Assembly (NCBI RefSeq): GCF_001687335.1
Contig: NZ_MAGO01000002.1
Span: 124,001 to 188,000 of the forward strand
Length of the DNA: 64,000 nucleotides
DNA from: Dissulfuribacter thermophilus
Lineage (GTDB): Bacteria; Desulfobacterota; Dissulfuribacteria; Dissulfuribacterales; Dissulfuribacteraceae
Direction of reading: 5' to 3'
The position numbers and the translations under genes are program-made. The notes under the pieces were generated by a model that ran no database searches, was not told the DNA's origin, and saw only the letters and a list, made by a program, of their open reading frames with translations. The stretch's first letter is position 1, and each line of letters begins with the position of its first letter. Shown piece after piece: positions 26,552 through 35,542 of this stretch.

Positions 26552-27701
26552 ATGTGCACAATGTGGCCACTGTTGTCATGGGGTAGCAACTGTTTCATTG
26601 ACCCCAGAGGAACAAACAAGAGTTGCTGAGTTTCTAGGGCTTACTAAAGAAGAACTGTTCCAAAAATATCTCATCTACAACGGCAACAGAGTAGAAATGA
26701 AAATAGTGGATGGCCACTGCATATTTTACGGAAAAGATAATCTGTGCAAAATCCATCCAGTAAAACCCTTTCACTGTAGACGCTGGCCACTTCATCCCAG
26801 CATCCTTAATGATGAAAATGCATGGCTGGCTATAAAGGCCGATTGCCCCGGTTTTAGAAAAGATGCCACATATGAAGAAGTGGTGACCTTAATTTGCTCC
26901 AGATCTTTTCTTAACGTAACATGCCCATTTGACCTATTGGTAGAACAATATTTAGACACAGTGTTGGAGTCCAGGCTAAATCTTGAAATCGGCTTAAACG
27001 GGGGAATTTTAGATAAATTCTCAGTACAAGACTTTGAACGAGTAAATGACATACTCAAAAAAAATGATCTTAAAGTGACTATACACGGACCCTTTACAGA
27101 TCTTCCCTTAGGATCAGTAAATTCTTCGATCAGGGAGGCTGTCGTAAACATCCTTAAAAAAGCCATTGATATTACAAGAATATTTGGTTCAAAAACCATG
27201 GTAATTCACACGGGGTTTGATCCCAAGCACCATGGCGAATACGAGAAGGCCTGGGGAGAAAGGGCAAAGGAATCACTTTTTGAACTCATAGATCATGCAA
27301 ATCAAAAAGCCCCTAATGTCAAACTCCTGATAGAAAACACCTTTGAATACGATCCTAGACTTCACGAAGACATTTTTGCCGCATTTGCCCAAGAGGCTGT
27401 TGGCTTCTGCTTTGATCTTGCCCATCAAGTAGTATTTTCCAAGTGCTCCATGGATGAGTGGCTGAGTAGTTGCGGAGATCGTCTCATGGAACTTCACCTT
27501 CATGATAATCATGGAAAGAGCGATGAGCACCTTGCTGTAGGACGTGGAAGACTTGACTTTGATTCCCTATTTAAGTGGTTAAAGGAACATAAAAAACTAC
27601 CAATCCTCACCATCGAGGCCCATAATGAGGATGCAGTCATGCCCGCAATTCGAGCAGTAAGTAACCTACTGAAAAAATACCTAAATACCTCCTTGAAATA
27701 A
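26535..27701 (+). CDS. Fusion: YkgJ-type cysteine-cluster domain + xylose-isomerase-like TIM barrel
   Basis: 388 residues in one frame. Residues ~5-110 are a YkgJ/CxxCxxCC Zn/Fe-chelating domain: CAQCGHCCHG, CIFYGKDNLCKIHPVKPFHCRRWP and DCPGF. Residues ~140-385 are a sugar-phosphate isomerase/endonuclease IV-type barrel with VTIHGPFTDL, MVIHTGFDP, LLIENTFE, GFCFDLAHQV, ELHLHDNHG and LTIEAHNE, which supply the usual His/Glu/Asp metal ligands. The start is GTG 26535, with AAGGAG upstream. It overlaps queC by 17 bases. No function can be stated; the link to queC may be operon position only. Confidence 0.85.
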   Translation: MRPVFECAQCGHCCHGVATVSLTPEEQTRVAEFLGLTKEELFQKYLIYNGNRVEMKIVDGHCIFYGKDNLCKIHPVKPFHCRRWPLHPSILNDENAWLAIKADCPGFRKDATYEEVVTLICSRSFLNVTCPFDLLVEQYLDTVLESRLNLEIGLNGGILDKFSVQDFERVNDILKKNDLKVTIHGPFTDLPLGSVNSSIREAVVNILKKAIDITRIFGSKTMVIHTGFDPKHHGEYEKAWGERAKESLFELIDHANQKAPNVKLLIENTFEYDPRLHEDIFAAFAQEAVGFCFDLAHQVVFSKCSMDEWLSSCGDRLMELHLHDNHGKSDEHLAVGRGRLDFDSLFKWLKEHKKLPILTIEAHNEDAVMPAIRAVSNLLKKYLNTSLK

Positions 27702-27737
27702 AACTCTAAATGTTATATATATGCGCGAACTATTTCA

Positions 27738-27806
27738 CCTAAATCTTGCACGGCAAAATGGGGCAAGAATGCCTATTGGGTAAACTCGCCAATTGCAAGA
27801 TTTAGG
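27738..27806. repeat. Structured repeat family, 69-bp deletion copy upstream of rpmB (copy C)
   Basis: Terminal inverted repeats CCTAAATCTTGCA and TGCAAGATTTAGG pair perfectly over 13 bp. The inside keeps only the outer strand of arm I (ACGGCAAAATGGGGC) and of arm II (AAACTCGCCAAT) of the full element. The flanking pentamers TTTCA and TTCTA do not match, so any target duplication is decayed. It ends 17 bases before the rpmB ribosome-binding site, so if transcribed it forms a stem in the leader. Confidence 0.8.
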
Positions 27807-27837
27807 TTCTATAAAAAAGGACGAAAGGAGTTCAAAG

Positions 27838-28032
27838 ATGGCCAAACGTTGCGATATTTGCGGAAAGGGTCCAGTTACAGGCTGCAATGTAAGCCATGCC
27901 AATAACCACACCAAAAGGCGTTGGCTTCCAAATCTTCAAAAGGTCAAGGCAGTAGTAGGTGGAAAGACAAAGAAGATTACTGTATGCACCAAGTGTATTA
28001 AGGCCGGGAAGGTTACAAAGGCGATTGGATAG
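27838..28032 (+). CDS. rpmB: 50S ribosomal protein L28
   Basis: 64 residues starting [23 protein letters not shown], a zinc-type (C+) L28 with CxxC pairs in CDICG and [19 protein letters not shown] is the family core. The start is the ATG at 27838, with AAAGGAG seven bases upstream; the frame is open further upstream into the repeat but has no reason to start there. It stands alone, convergent with rel. Confidence 0.96.
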   Translation: MAKRCDICGKGPVTGCNVSHANNHTKRRWLPNLQKVKAVVGGKTKKITVCTKCIKAGKVTKAIG

Positions 28033-28044
28033 AAAAGTTTAAGA

Positions 28045-28066
28045 GGGCCTTATGCGTAAGAGGCCC
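28045..28066. terminator. Candidate bidirectional terminator between rpmB and rel
   Basis: GGGCCT (28045-28050) pairs with AGGCCC (28061-28066) across a 10-base loop, between the convergent rpmB and rel genes. The left arm overlaps the rel stop codon. Flanking T-runs are weak, so efficiency is uncertain. Confidence 0.45.
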
Positions 28067-30206
28067 TTCCCACCCAATTTACTCCCTGAACCCGTCTGAT
28101 TCCGCTTATAATCTTCTTTAAGTGGGAACTGTCTCTGACTTCTACTAAAAAATTGAACATGGCGTTATTGTCAGGGGTAGTTATTACCTTGGCCTCTTTT
28201 ATATTGCCCTCTCCATTACTTATGGCGTTGCTTACTGCTGCGAGCATTCCCTTTTTGTCTGTAGTCATTACATGAAGCCTTACAGGGTAAGTCTCTCCAG
28301 GCTCTCTATGCCATGTAACGTCTACCTTTCTCTCAGGATCTAAATTTTTTACGTTTACGCAATCTGTCCTGTGAACAGTGACCCCACGGCCTCGAGTAAT
28401 GTAGCCAATAACGTCATCGCCCGGCACAGGAGTACAACACTTTCCAAGATGAACCATTATGTTGTCAATACCATGAATATTGATTCCCTGCTGAGCGCTT
28501 TCTTCTAGTTTCTTGGCATCGTCCTGGTTAAGCTCTTCTATTAATTCATCGTCTGTCTTTTCCTCTATCTGTTCAAGGCGTTGAAACTTTTTAAAGACCT
28601 GAATCGGAGAGATCTTTCCATAGCCAATGGCAATAAGCATGTCGTTCAGACCTTTAAAAGAAAGCTCTTTTGCGACTTCTTCGCCCTTATCTTTTATAAA
28701 CTCTGAAAAATCGGCCCGGTTCTTCTTAAATTCCCTCAAGAGCAGGTCTTTTCCGAGATTTAAGCTCTTTTGTCTCTCTTCAGTTTTTATCCAATGACGA
28801 ATACGTGTCAGGGCCCTGCTAGTCTTGGCAATCTTCAGCCAGTCTCTGCTGGGCACATGCTGAGGAGAGGTAATAATTTCAACAACATCACCATTTTGCA
28901 ACTCATACTTAAGAGGGACCATTTTTCCATTCACCTTAGCTCCAGCACAATGGTGACCAACTTCTGTATGGATGGCATAGGCAAAATCTATAGGGGTTGC
29001 TCCTCTGGGAAATTCCTTGACATCTCCCCCAGGTGTAAAGACGTAGACATCGTTAGGGAATAGATCCATCCTAACAGAGTCAAGAAACTCCCGTGGATCT
29101 TCGAGCTCCTTTTGCCACTCCATTAGCTGATTGAGCCAGTCAAACTGTTTTTGTTTATCAGGTGTGATGATGGTCCCTTCCTTGTACAGCCAGTGGGCTG
29201 CGATACCTTCCCGAGCCACCTTGTCCATCTCTTCCGTACGGATCTGGATCTCCATCTTCTCGCCATAAGGACCAATTACCGTTGTATGGAGACTCTGGTA
29301 CATGTTGGCCTTAGGAAGGCTAATATAGTCCTTAAAGCGCCCTGGGACCGGTTTCCACAGGGAATGGACTATGCCAAGGGCTTCATAACATTCCTTTTTT
29401 GTCTTAAGAATTATCCTAAAGGCAATTAAATCGTATATCTCCTCCAGAGGAAGGTTTCTAAGCCTCATCTTTCTAAAGACGCTATAAAGGTGCTTTGGAC
29501 GCCCTAGCACCCTACAGCTCAGGCCAAAGTCTGCCATCTTTCTTGCAATAAGATCTTTGACCTCCTCTACATAGGCCTTCCTCTGACCGAGCTTGGCCTC
29601 TACCTTCTCTTTTAATTCTTCATACTCTGCAGGATACAGATATTTAAAAGAAAGATCTTCGAGCTCTCTTTTTATCCAGTCAATTCCAAGCCTACTGGCA
29701 AGAGGGGCATAAATGTCAAGGGTTTCTCTTGCGACCTTCACCCTCTTGTGTTCCTTTTGGTATTCTAGGGTCCGCATATTGTGAAGTCTGTCTGCTAGTT
29801 TAACCAGTATGACCCTAAGGTCCTTGCTCATAGCAAGGATCATTTTTCTAATATTTTCAGCCTGCTTTTGTATCTGACTGTGAAATTTTATTTTACTTAG
29901 TTTGGTGACACCGTCTAGGATCTGAGCAACATCGTCTCCAAAAAGGCTCTTTATATCGTCTAGAGTAGCCAGGGTATCCTCGACTGTGTCATGAAGTAAT
30001 CCCGCAGCAATACTTGGGAGATCAAGGCGCATCTTCGCCAGAATTAGAGCAACTTCAAGAGGATGTGAAAGATATGGCTCTCCAGATAGCCTCACCTGCC
30101 CTGCATGTACCTTTGCAGAGTATACGTAGGCCTTTTCTACTAAATGAGTGTCGGCATCAGGCAGATATGAGTGAATCTGATCAAGGATGTCATGTATTCG
30201 GATCAT
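28050..30206 (-). CDS. Bifunctional (p)ppGpp synthetase/hydrolase Rel/SpoT
   Basis: About 718 residues with the full long-RSH layout. The HD hydrolase has HPLEVALILAKMRLD and LLHDTVEDT; the synthetase has YHSVFRKM-type RPKHLYSVFRKM and YQSLHTTVIGPYG; the TGS domain has VYVFTPGGDVKEFPRGATPIDFAYAIHTEVGHHC; then a zinc-finger region (CCTPVPGDDVIGYITRGRGV) and a C-terminal ACT domain. It makes and degrades the stringent-response alarmone. Intact hydrolase motifs argue for a bifunctional enzyme. I use the ATG at 30206; a GTG two codons upstream is possible. It is last in ispG-proS-rel. Confidence 0.94.
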   Translation of the reverse strand: MIRIHDILDQIHSYLPDADTHLVEKAYVYSAKVHAGQVRLSGEPYLSHPLEVALILAKMRLDLPSIAAGLLHDTVEDTLATLDDIKSLFGDDVAQILDGVTKLSKIKFHSQIQKQAENIRKMILAMSKDLRVILVKLADRLHNMRTLEYQKEHKRVKVARETLDIYAPLASRLGIDWIKRELEDLSFKYLYPAEYEELKEKVEAKLGQRKAYVEEVKDLIARKMADFGLSCRVLGRPKHLYSVFRKMRLRNLPLEEIYDLIAFRIILKTKKECYEALGIVHSLWKPVPGRFKDYISLPKANMYQSLHTTVIGPYGEKMEIQIRTEEMDKVAREGIAAHWLYKEGTIITPDKQKQFDWLNQLMEWQKELEDPREFLDSVRMDLFPNDVYVFTPGGDVKEFPRGATPIDFAYAIHTEVGHHCAGAKVNGKMVPLKYELQNGDVVEIITSPQHVPSRDWLKIAKTSRALTRIRHWIKTEERQKSLNLGKDLLLREFKKNRADFSEFIKDKGEEVAKELSFKGLNDMLIAIGYGKISPIQVFKKFQRLEQIEEKTDDELIEELNQDDAKKLEESAQQGINIHGIDNIMVHLGKCCTPVPGDDVIGYITRGRGVTVHRTDCVNVKNLDPERKVDVTWHREPGETYPVRLHVMTTDKKGMLAAVSNAISNGEGNIKEAKVITTPDNNAMFNFLVEVRDSSHLKKIISGIRRVQGVNWVGRASYA

Positions 30207-30218
30207 TGTCACTCTACA

Positions 30219-31937
30219 CTAAGAGCTATATTTGAGAGAATTAAGCACATCTTCGAGTTTTTCCATTGGAATCAATTCCACTTGCCTCGTCTTTCTATGA
30301 AAGACCTCTACGCTCCCATCTTCTTTCAGGCGTTTACCTACTGTTATGCGAACAGGGATTCCAATCAACTCAGCGTCCTTAAATTTTACTCCAGGACGCA
30401 TATCCCTATCATCGAATAGACAATCGATACCTTTTGACAGAGCTGCTTTGTAAATATTCTCACCAGACGCCCGAAGCTCTTCATCTTTAACATTAACTAC
30501 TGTAACTATTAAATCAAATGGAGCTATTGGCTCAGGGAATACTATACCCAGTTCATCATGGTTTTGTTCAATTGCTGCCTGGACCGTTCTTGAGACTCCA
30601 ATTCCATAACAACCCATTACAATGGGCCTTTCTTTTCCGTCCTTGTCTAAGAAGGTGGCCCCCATGGCCTCACTGTATTTTGTTCCCAGCTTGAACACAT
30701 GTCCTACCTCAATCCCCCTCCTAATCTCAATTGTGGATCCACATTCAGGACAAGGATCGGCCTCAGTAATGTTCCTTATGTCTGAAAAACTGACATCTTT
30801 TATGTCACGGTCCCAGTTGACATTCAAAAGATGAGCATCTTTTTCATTAGCTCCTACCACGAAATTCCTTAGGCTTTTTATGGAGTTATCTGCAATAAGG
30901 ATTACCTTTTCCCTTAATCCCACTGGACCTGCAAATCCTATAGGCGCACCTGTAACCCGCTCTACTGTCGCCTCTTTTGCCAAGGTCAACTCATCGCAGC
31001 CAAGGACCTTTTTCATTTTGACCTCATTTAACTCGTGATCCCCTCTCACCATGGCGACAACCACGTCTTTTTTATCGGTCTCAAGGACAAGGCTTTTCAC
31101 AATCTTATGTAGAGGCACCTTTAGAAACTCAGAAACATCTTCTACCTGTTTGACCCCAGGGGTATTCACCTTTTTGATCTCATCGAAAGCTTCGCCTTCA
31201 TCACCACTGTCTGAACCTGACTTCACCTCTGCTAATTCTATGTTGGCAGCCCACTTACATACTGTACACGAAGCAATCTCATCTTCTCCAGTATCTGCAA
31301 TAACCATGAACTCATGGGATTCATGCCCACCGATGGCACCTGTGTCTGCCTTAACTGCCTTAAAATCCAGGCCACAACGTTCAAATATCCGACAATAGGC
31401 CTCGAACATATTCCAATACTGCCGATCAAGGGCCTCTTCATCCACATCAAAACTATAGGCGTCCTTCATGACGAACTCTCGCCCCCTCATAAGGCCAAAT
31501 CGAGGGCGAATCTCGTCCCTAAATTTTGTTTGGATCTGAAACAGATTAAGGGGCAAGTCCCTATAAGAGCGCACCTCTCGACGTACAAGGTCGGTTATCA
31601 CCTCTTCATGGGTAGGACCAAGACAAAAATCGTGTTCGTGTCTATCCTTAAATCTCAGAAGCTCCTTCCCATACTTTTGCCAACGACCACTCTCTTCCCA
31701 AAGCTCCCTTGGCTGGACCATGGGAAGTAAGACTTCTTGGGCACCTGCCCTAAACATCTCTTCCCTAACGATGGTCTCAACCTTTCTAAGTGCCTTTAAC
31801 CCCAAAGGAAGATAACTATATAAACCCGAAGCCAGCCGTCTTATCATTCCGGCCCTTAACATGAGTTTATGCGAGATAATCTCTGCCTCGGATGGAACCT
31901 CTTTTAGAGTTGGCAAAAAGAGCTTTGAATATCTCAT
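30219..31937 (-). CDS. proS: Prolyl-tRNA synthetase, bacterial type with editing insertion
   Basis: 572 residues. Class II motifs are present: LASGLYSYLPLGLKALRKVE (motif 1), FRDEIRPRFGLMRGREFVMKDAYSF (motif 2) and GCYGIGVSRTVQAAIEQ (motif 3). Between motifs 2 and 3 lies the INS/YbaK-like domain that deacylates Ala-tRNA-Pro. Its ATG overlaps the ispG stop by four bases. Confidence 0.97.
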   Translation of the reverse strand: MRYSKLFLPTLKEVPSEAEIISHKLMLRAGMIRRLASGLYSYLPLGLKALRKVETIVREEMFRAGAQEVLLPMVQPRELWEESGRWQKYGKELLRFKDRHEHDFCLGPTHEEVITDLVRREVRSYRDLPLNLFQIQTKFRDEIRPRFGLMRGREFVMKDAYSFDVDEEALDRQYWNMFEAYCRIFERCGLDFKAVKADTGAIGGHESHEFMVIADTGEDEIASCTVCKWAANIELAEVKSGSDSGDEGEAFDEIKKVNTPGVKQVEDVSEFLKVPLHKIVKSLVLETDKKDVVVAMVRGDHELNEVKMKKVLGCDELTLAKEATVERVTGAPIGFAGPVGLREKVILIADNSIKSLRNFVVGANEKDAHLLNVNWDRDIKDVSFSDIRNITEADPCPECGSTIEIRRGIEVGHVFKLGTKYSEAMGATFLDKDGKERPIVMGCYGIGVSRTVQAAIEQNHDELGIVFPEPIAPFDLIVTVVNVKDEELRASGENIYKAALSKGIDCLFDDRDMRPGVKFKDAELIGIPVRITVGKRLKEDGSVEVFHRKTRQVELIPMEKLEDVLNSLKYSS

Positions 31938-33034
31938 TTACTTCCTCCTCTCTTTTCCTTAATAAGCGTCTCCACCTCTTCCCAGAATTCCTTTAGAAGT
32001 CGTTCTTCTTTTACCTTTTTCAAAATCTTACCGCGTTTAAAGATGATCCCTACCCCTTTTCCTCCGGCAATTCCAATATCTGCGGCCCTCGCCTCTCCAG
32101 GGCCATTCACAACGCACCCCATTACTGCAATAGTAATGGGCTCTTCAATGGTCTGAGCCCTGCTTTCTACCTCTTCAGCAAGGGAGAAGAGATTGATTTC
32201 ACACCTACCACAGGTTGGGCAGGAAATTATTTCCGCCCCCCGCTGTCTCAATCCAGTGGCCTTGAGGATCTCATAGGCTACCTTGACCTCTTCTTCTGGA
32301 GGACGAGTAAGCGAGACCCTGATGGTATCTCCAATCCCATCCATCAACAAGGCCCCAAGAGCAACACTGCTCTTTACAGTCCCTGAAATTAGCCCACCTG
32401 CCTCTGTCACTCCCAGGTGTAGAGGATAGTCTGTCTTTTCAGCAAGCATCCTGTACGCCGCAATAGTTGTGAGTACATCAGAAGACTTTATTGATATCTT
32501 GATAAGTTCATGTCCCAATTCCACAACCCGTTCTACATTTCGAAGGGCACTTTCCACCAGTGCTTCCGGGGTCGGACCGTGATATTTTTGCCGAATATCC
32601 TTTTCAAGGCTCCCTGCATTTACTCCAACACGCACAGGGATCTGAAATTCTTTTGCCTTTTTTACAACCTTCTCTAACTTCTCTTTTCCCCCAATATTTC
32701 CAGGATTTATGCGTATTCCATCGGCTCCATGTTCAATTGCAGAGACTGCAAGCCTCCAGTCAAAATGGATATCCGCAATTATAGGCACAGGACTTGCATG
32801 CTTAATCTTCGAGATGGCCCTCGCAGCCTCCATGTCTGGGACTGCGACGCGGACTATCTCACAACCACAAGAAGAAAGGGATGTTATTTGGTTGATGGTG
32901 GCATTTACATCTCTGGTATCTGTATTTGTCATAGATTGTACTACAACGGGATGGTCGCCACCTATAGGGACATTGCCAACATGGATGGTCCTTGTTTTTC
33001 GTCTCTTAGGTATGTTAAAGGTAAAGTGAGTCAT
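31934..33034 (-). CDS. ispG: 4-hydroxy-3-methylbut-2-enyl diphosphate synthase IspG
   Basis: About 366 residues. The TIM barrel starts with VVVQSMTNTDTRDVNATINQI, and the C-terminal iron-sulfur domain has SCPTCGRCE and GCVVNGPGEA for the [4Fe-4S] cluster. It is the penultimate step of the MEP isoprenoid pathway. I place the start at the ATG at 33034; a GTG six codons upstream lacks a ribosome-binding site. Confidence 0.95.
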   Translation of the reverse strand: MTHFTFNIPKRRKTRTIHVGNVPIGGDHPVVVQSMTNTDTRDVNATINQITSLSSCGCEIVRVAVPDMEAARAISKIKHASPVPIIADIHFDWRLAVSAIEHGADGIRINPGNIGGKEKLEKVVKKAKEFQIPVRVGVNAGSLEKDIRQKYHGPTPEALVESALRNVERVVELGHELIKISIKSSDVLTTIAAYRMLAEKTDYPLHLGVTEAGGLISGTVKSSVALGALLMDGIGDTIRVSLTRPPEEEVKVAYEILKATGLRQRGAEIISCPTCGRCEINLFSLAEEVESRAQTIEEPITIAVMGCVVNGPGEARAADIGIAGGKGVGIIFKRGKILKKVKEERLLKEFWEEVETLIKEKRGGSK

Positions 33035-33117
33035 AGATGAAAAATACTCCACATACAGGATTTGGGCAATCTATTGACAGGCTTTGCGCTTTGAAAAAAT
33101 GAAACAAGGGGCTTTTT

Positions 33118-33582
33118 ATGAAGATATTTCCAGGGACATCACCAAAGACACCTACAATTGAAATAAATAACGATCCAAAGACCACAAATGAAAAGGGAGG
33201 CAAGGCTGTAGGAAGATTTGATGAAATCCTACGCGAGAAGACTGCTGTTTCCAGTCCTAATCCCGCTTCTCCTGTAGATCCAATTCAAGGTATACAGGAT
33301 ACTTCGACGACTACTGATATACAAAAACATGCATTGAGTTATGGGGAAGAAAGCCTTACGTTCCTTGAACGCCTATCCTTTACCATTAAAGAAAACCCCC
33401 CTCAAAAAGATAAGATTTTAGAACAGTACCGTGATATTCTCAATGATCGTACCGAGACCTTAAAGGTCATTCGAGACCTCCTCAATGAAGGAGATCCACT
33501 AAGGGATACATTGAATGAAATTGGGGTAAGGACTGCGGTCGAGGCATACAAAATATATAGAGGCGACTACTCAAGTGGATGA
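33118..33582 (+). CDS. Hypothetical protein, possibly flagellum-related
   Basis: 154 residues, soluble, with no cysteine and no membrane helix. The N-terminal third is Pro/Thr/Lys-rich with VGRFDEILREK, a pattern seen at the start of some secreted flagellar proteins; the C-terminal ~70 residues are predicted helical (LEQYRDILNDRTETLKVIRDL). I do not recognise the family. Its stop overlaps the start of the next glycosyltransferase by four bases. Confidence 0.55.
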   Translation: MKIFPGTSPKTPTIEINNDPKTTNEKGGKAVGRFDEILREKTAVSSPNPASPVDPIQGIQDTSTTTDIQKHALSYGEESLTFLERLSFTIKENPPQKDKILEQYRDILNDRTETLKVIRDLLNEGDPLRDTLNEIGVRTAVEAYKIYRGDYSSG

Positions 33583-34277
33583 ACAAGACCATTTCTGTAA
33601 TTATCCCGTGCCTAAATGAAAAGGCTAATATAGGCAATTTGCTGAAGACAATCGAGGTGTTCGAGGACGTAGAGGCCATCGTTGTAGATGGTGGCAGCAG
33701 TGATGGCACCCCTGAAATAGCAAAGGCCCACAGGACAAAATTACTTAAAGCAGGAGCATGCAGAGGATCTCAGTTAAACGCAGGGGCAAGGGCTGCAGGG
33801 GGTGATATATTTTTTTTTGTCCACGGCGATTCAACTATACCCAGGACGTTTAAAGAAGACATATACCAGATACTCCTGAAAAAAGGGGCAACCTTAGGGG
33901 CATTCAGACTAAAAATAGATTCTCCATCACCTCCATTCAGGCTCGTAGAAACCATGGTCAATCTGAGATCCTCAATTCTTTCATTGCCATATGGGGATCA
34001 AGGGCTCTTTATCAAAAGGGAGGACTTCTTTAGTGCCGGTGGCTTTAAAGACTATCCAATAATGGAAGATTTCGATTTTGTAAGGAGGATGAAAAAGAGA
34101 GGGAGGATTTTACTTGCAAGATCCCATATAAAAACTTCTCCAAGACGCTGGGGAAAATACGGGATCCTAAGGACAACGTTTTTAAATCAGTTGATTATAC
34201 TCGGTTTTTTCCTAGGCGTCCCTCCCAACCACCTAGTTCGTCTGTACTATCCACGAAAGACAAGAAAAGACTTATGA
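33579..34277 (+). CDS. Family 2 glycosyltransferase, TIGR04283 (arsenosugar-type) group
   Basis: 232-residue GT-A glycosyltransferase: ISVIIPCLNEKANIGNLL, VVDGGSSDGTP, the metal-binding FFVHGDSTIP and PYGDQGLFIKREDFF. GACRGSQLNAGARAA with these motifs is what I associate with TIGR04283, a group named for arsenosugar biosynthesis contexts; this is pattern recognition without a search. A C-terminal hydrophobic segment (LNQLIILGFFLGVPPNHL) may touch the membrane. It overlaps the following convergent ferredoxin gene by six bases. Confidence 0.8.
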   Translation: MNKTISVIIPCLNEKANIGNLLKTIEVFEDVEAIVVDGGSSDGTPEIAKAHRTKLLKAGACRGSQLNAGARAAGGDIFFFVHGDSTIPRTFKEDIYQILLKKGATLGAFRLKIDSPSPPFRLVETMVNLRSSILSLPYGDQGLFIKREDFFSAGGFKDYPIMEDFDFVRRMKKRGRILLARSHIKTSPRRWGKYGILRTTFLNQLIILGFFLGVPPNHLVRLYYPRKTRKDL

Positions 34278-34700
34278 AAGGGCCTTTTCCTTGGCGAATC
34301 TGATTTCCATTGCCCTGACTGGACAAACCACCACACAGAGCTCGCATCCCTTACACTTTTTGGGCTCGAACACCACCTCAAAAGTGTCTGGGTCTAAGGT
34401 AAGGGCATTTGTAGGACATATGCCAGTACATGCGCCGCAATGGATGCAGACTTCCTCATTTCGTCTGATCTCCTGAGCAACAGACTTGACCTTTACACCC
34501 TGTGCCTTCAAATACTTGAGTCCTTCTGAGACGTGTTTTTTATGCCCAGAGAGTTCGAGTACCATTATACCCTCCTGACCAGGAAGGATCTCGGCCTTCA
34601 ATATGTTAAAACAGAGGTCAAACTCTCTTGCCAGGCTACACACCAAAGGCTTGTCTGTAATTTCAGGTGGAAATCTCAAAACTAGGATTCGCGTATACAT
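34272..34700 (-). CDS. NIL-domain ferredoxin
   Basis: 142 residues. An N-terminal NIL (ACT-like) domain (~1-75) is followed by two [4Fe-4S] motifs, CIHCGACTGICPTNAL and CKGCELCVVVCPVRAM. Such proteins are common in sulfate-reducing and related anaerobes, where some take part in sulfur transfer for methionine synthesis; the role here is not fixed. Confidence 0.9.
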   Translation of the reverse strand: MYTRILVLRFPPEITDKPLVCSLAREFDLCFNILKAEILPGQEGIMVLELSGHKKHVSEGLKYLKAQGVKVKSVAQEIRRNEEVCIHCGACTGICPTNALTLDPDTFEVVFEPKKCKGCELCVVVCPVRAMEIRFAKEKALS

Positions 34701-34765
34701 AATTACACCTCCAAAAACAAAGAGATACTTAATTACAATTATTATTTGGTGATTATTGAGTTGTC

Positions 34766-34913
34766 ATTTAGTTGTTATTCGGTAGGTACTATATCCCATT
34801 ACACCAGCCTAAAGCTCCTTCAGGAGCATGAATTTATAGGTGGTGGTCTTTATGGAGGACCATGTGCGAACCACAACAAAGTACTACGAAGTGCTACCGA
34901 ATAACTATTGAAT
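34766..34913. repeat. Inverted-repeat element with internal hairpins
   Basis: Ends form a 20-bp inverted repeat (34766-34785 with 34894-34913, 17 of 20 paired) with a perfect 12-bp core, GTTATTCGGTAG and CTACCGAATAAC. Inside are GCTCC-TTCA-GGAGC (34814-34827) and a TGGTC/GACCA hairpin. It lies in the 245-base gap between divergent genes. It could be a small non-autonomous mobile element; no coding potential is seen. Confidence 0.55.
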
Positions 34914-34945
34914 AACGATAGATTTAATAGTATATCATATTTATC

Positions 34946-35536
34946 ATGAAACACAAAAGAAAAAACTTAGCACCAGAATTTTTTGCCTTTGATATCGACG
35001 GTGTTGTGGCAGACACCATGGGGACCTTTATCGAGGTTGCCAGAAATGAATACGGCATTACCAATTTGAGCAAGGATCAGATCACTAATTATTGGCTTGA
35101 ACAATGCCTGCCTGTACCTGAAAAAATAGTATGGGAGATAGTTGACAAAATAATCAAAGATCCATTCCAGGTAGGGCTGAGACCAATTGAAGGGGCACGC
35201 GAAGGACTCAAGGCCTTTTTTGAAAAGTGTGAACATCTTACCTTTGTGACAGCAAGGCCCGAAAAAGAGGGAATTGAGGCATGGTTGCATGATCTCTTAA
35301 AGGAGTTACCTCCAAACCAGATAAGGGTCATTGCCACTGGAGTACATGAAAAAAAGGCCGAAGTTTTAAAGGGTTATGGGTATAAATACTTTGTAGAAGA
35401 CAATCTCGACACCTGCATTCAGCTTTATGAACACGGCATTGGCGCGATTGTTTATGATCAGCCATGGAACAGGAATCATACCCCTTTTAAACGCGTAAGG
35501 TCCTGGAAAGAGCTCCTGGAGCTCACTGGTCTCTAA
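34946..35536 (+). CDS. HAD-superfamily phosphatase, 5'-nucleotidase-like
   Basis: 196 residues with HAD motif I FDIDGVVADT, motif II in TFVTARPEKE, a Lys at KKAEVL and the acidic motif IV YFVEDNLDTC. The cap is small. The layout resembles the NT5C/YqfW deoxynucleotidase group; the substrate is unknown. It is followed six bases later by the DnaJ-domain gene, probably one operon. Confidence 0.82.
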   Translation: MKHKRKNLAPEFFAFDIDGVVADTMGTFIEVARNEYGITNLSKDQITNYWLEQCLPVPEKIVWEIVDKIIKDPFQVGLRPIEGAREGLKAFFEKCEHLTFVTARPEKEGIEAWLHDLLKELPPNQIRVIATGVHEKKAEVLKGYGYKYFVEDNLDTCIQLYEHGIGAIVYDQPWNRNHTPFKRVRSWKELLELTGL

Positions 35537-35542
35537 ATAGTC

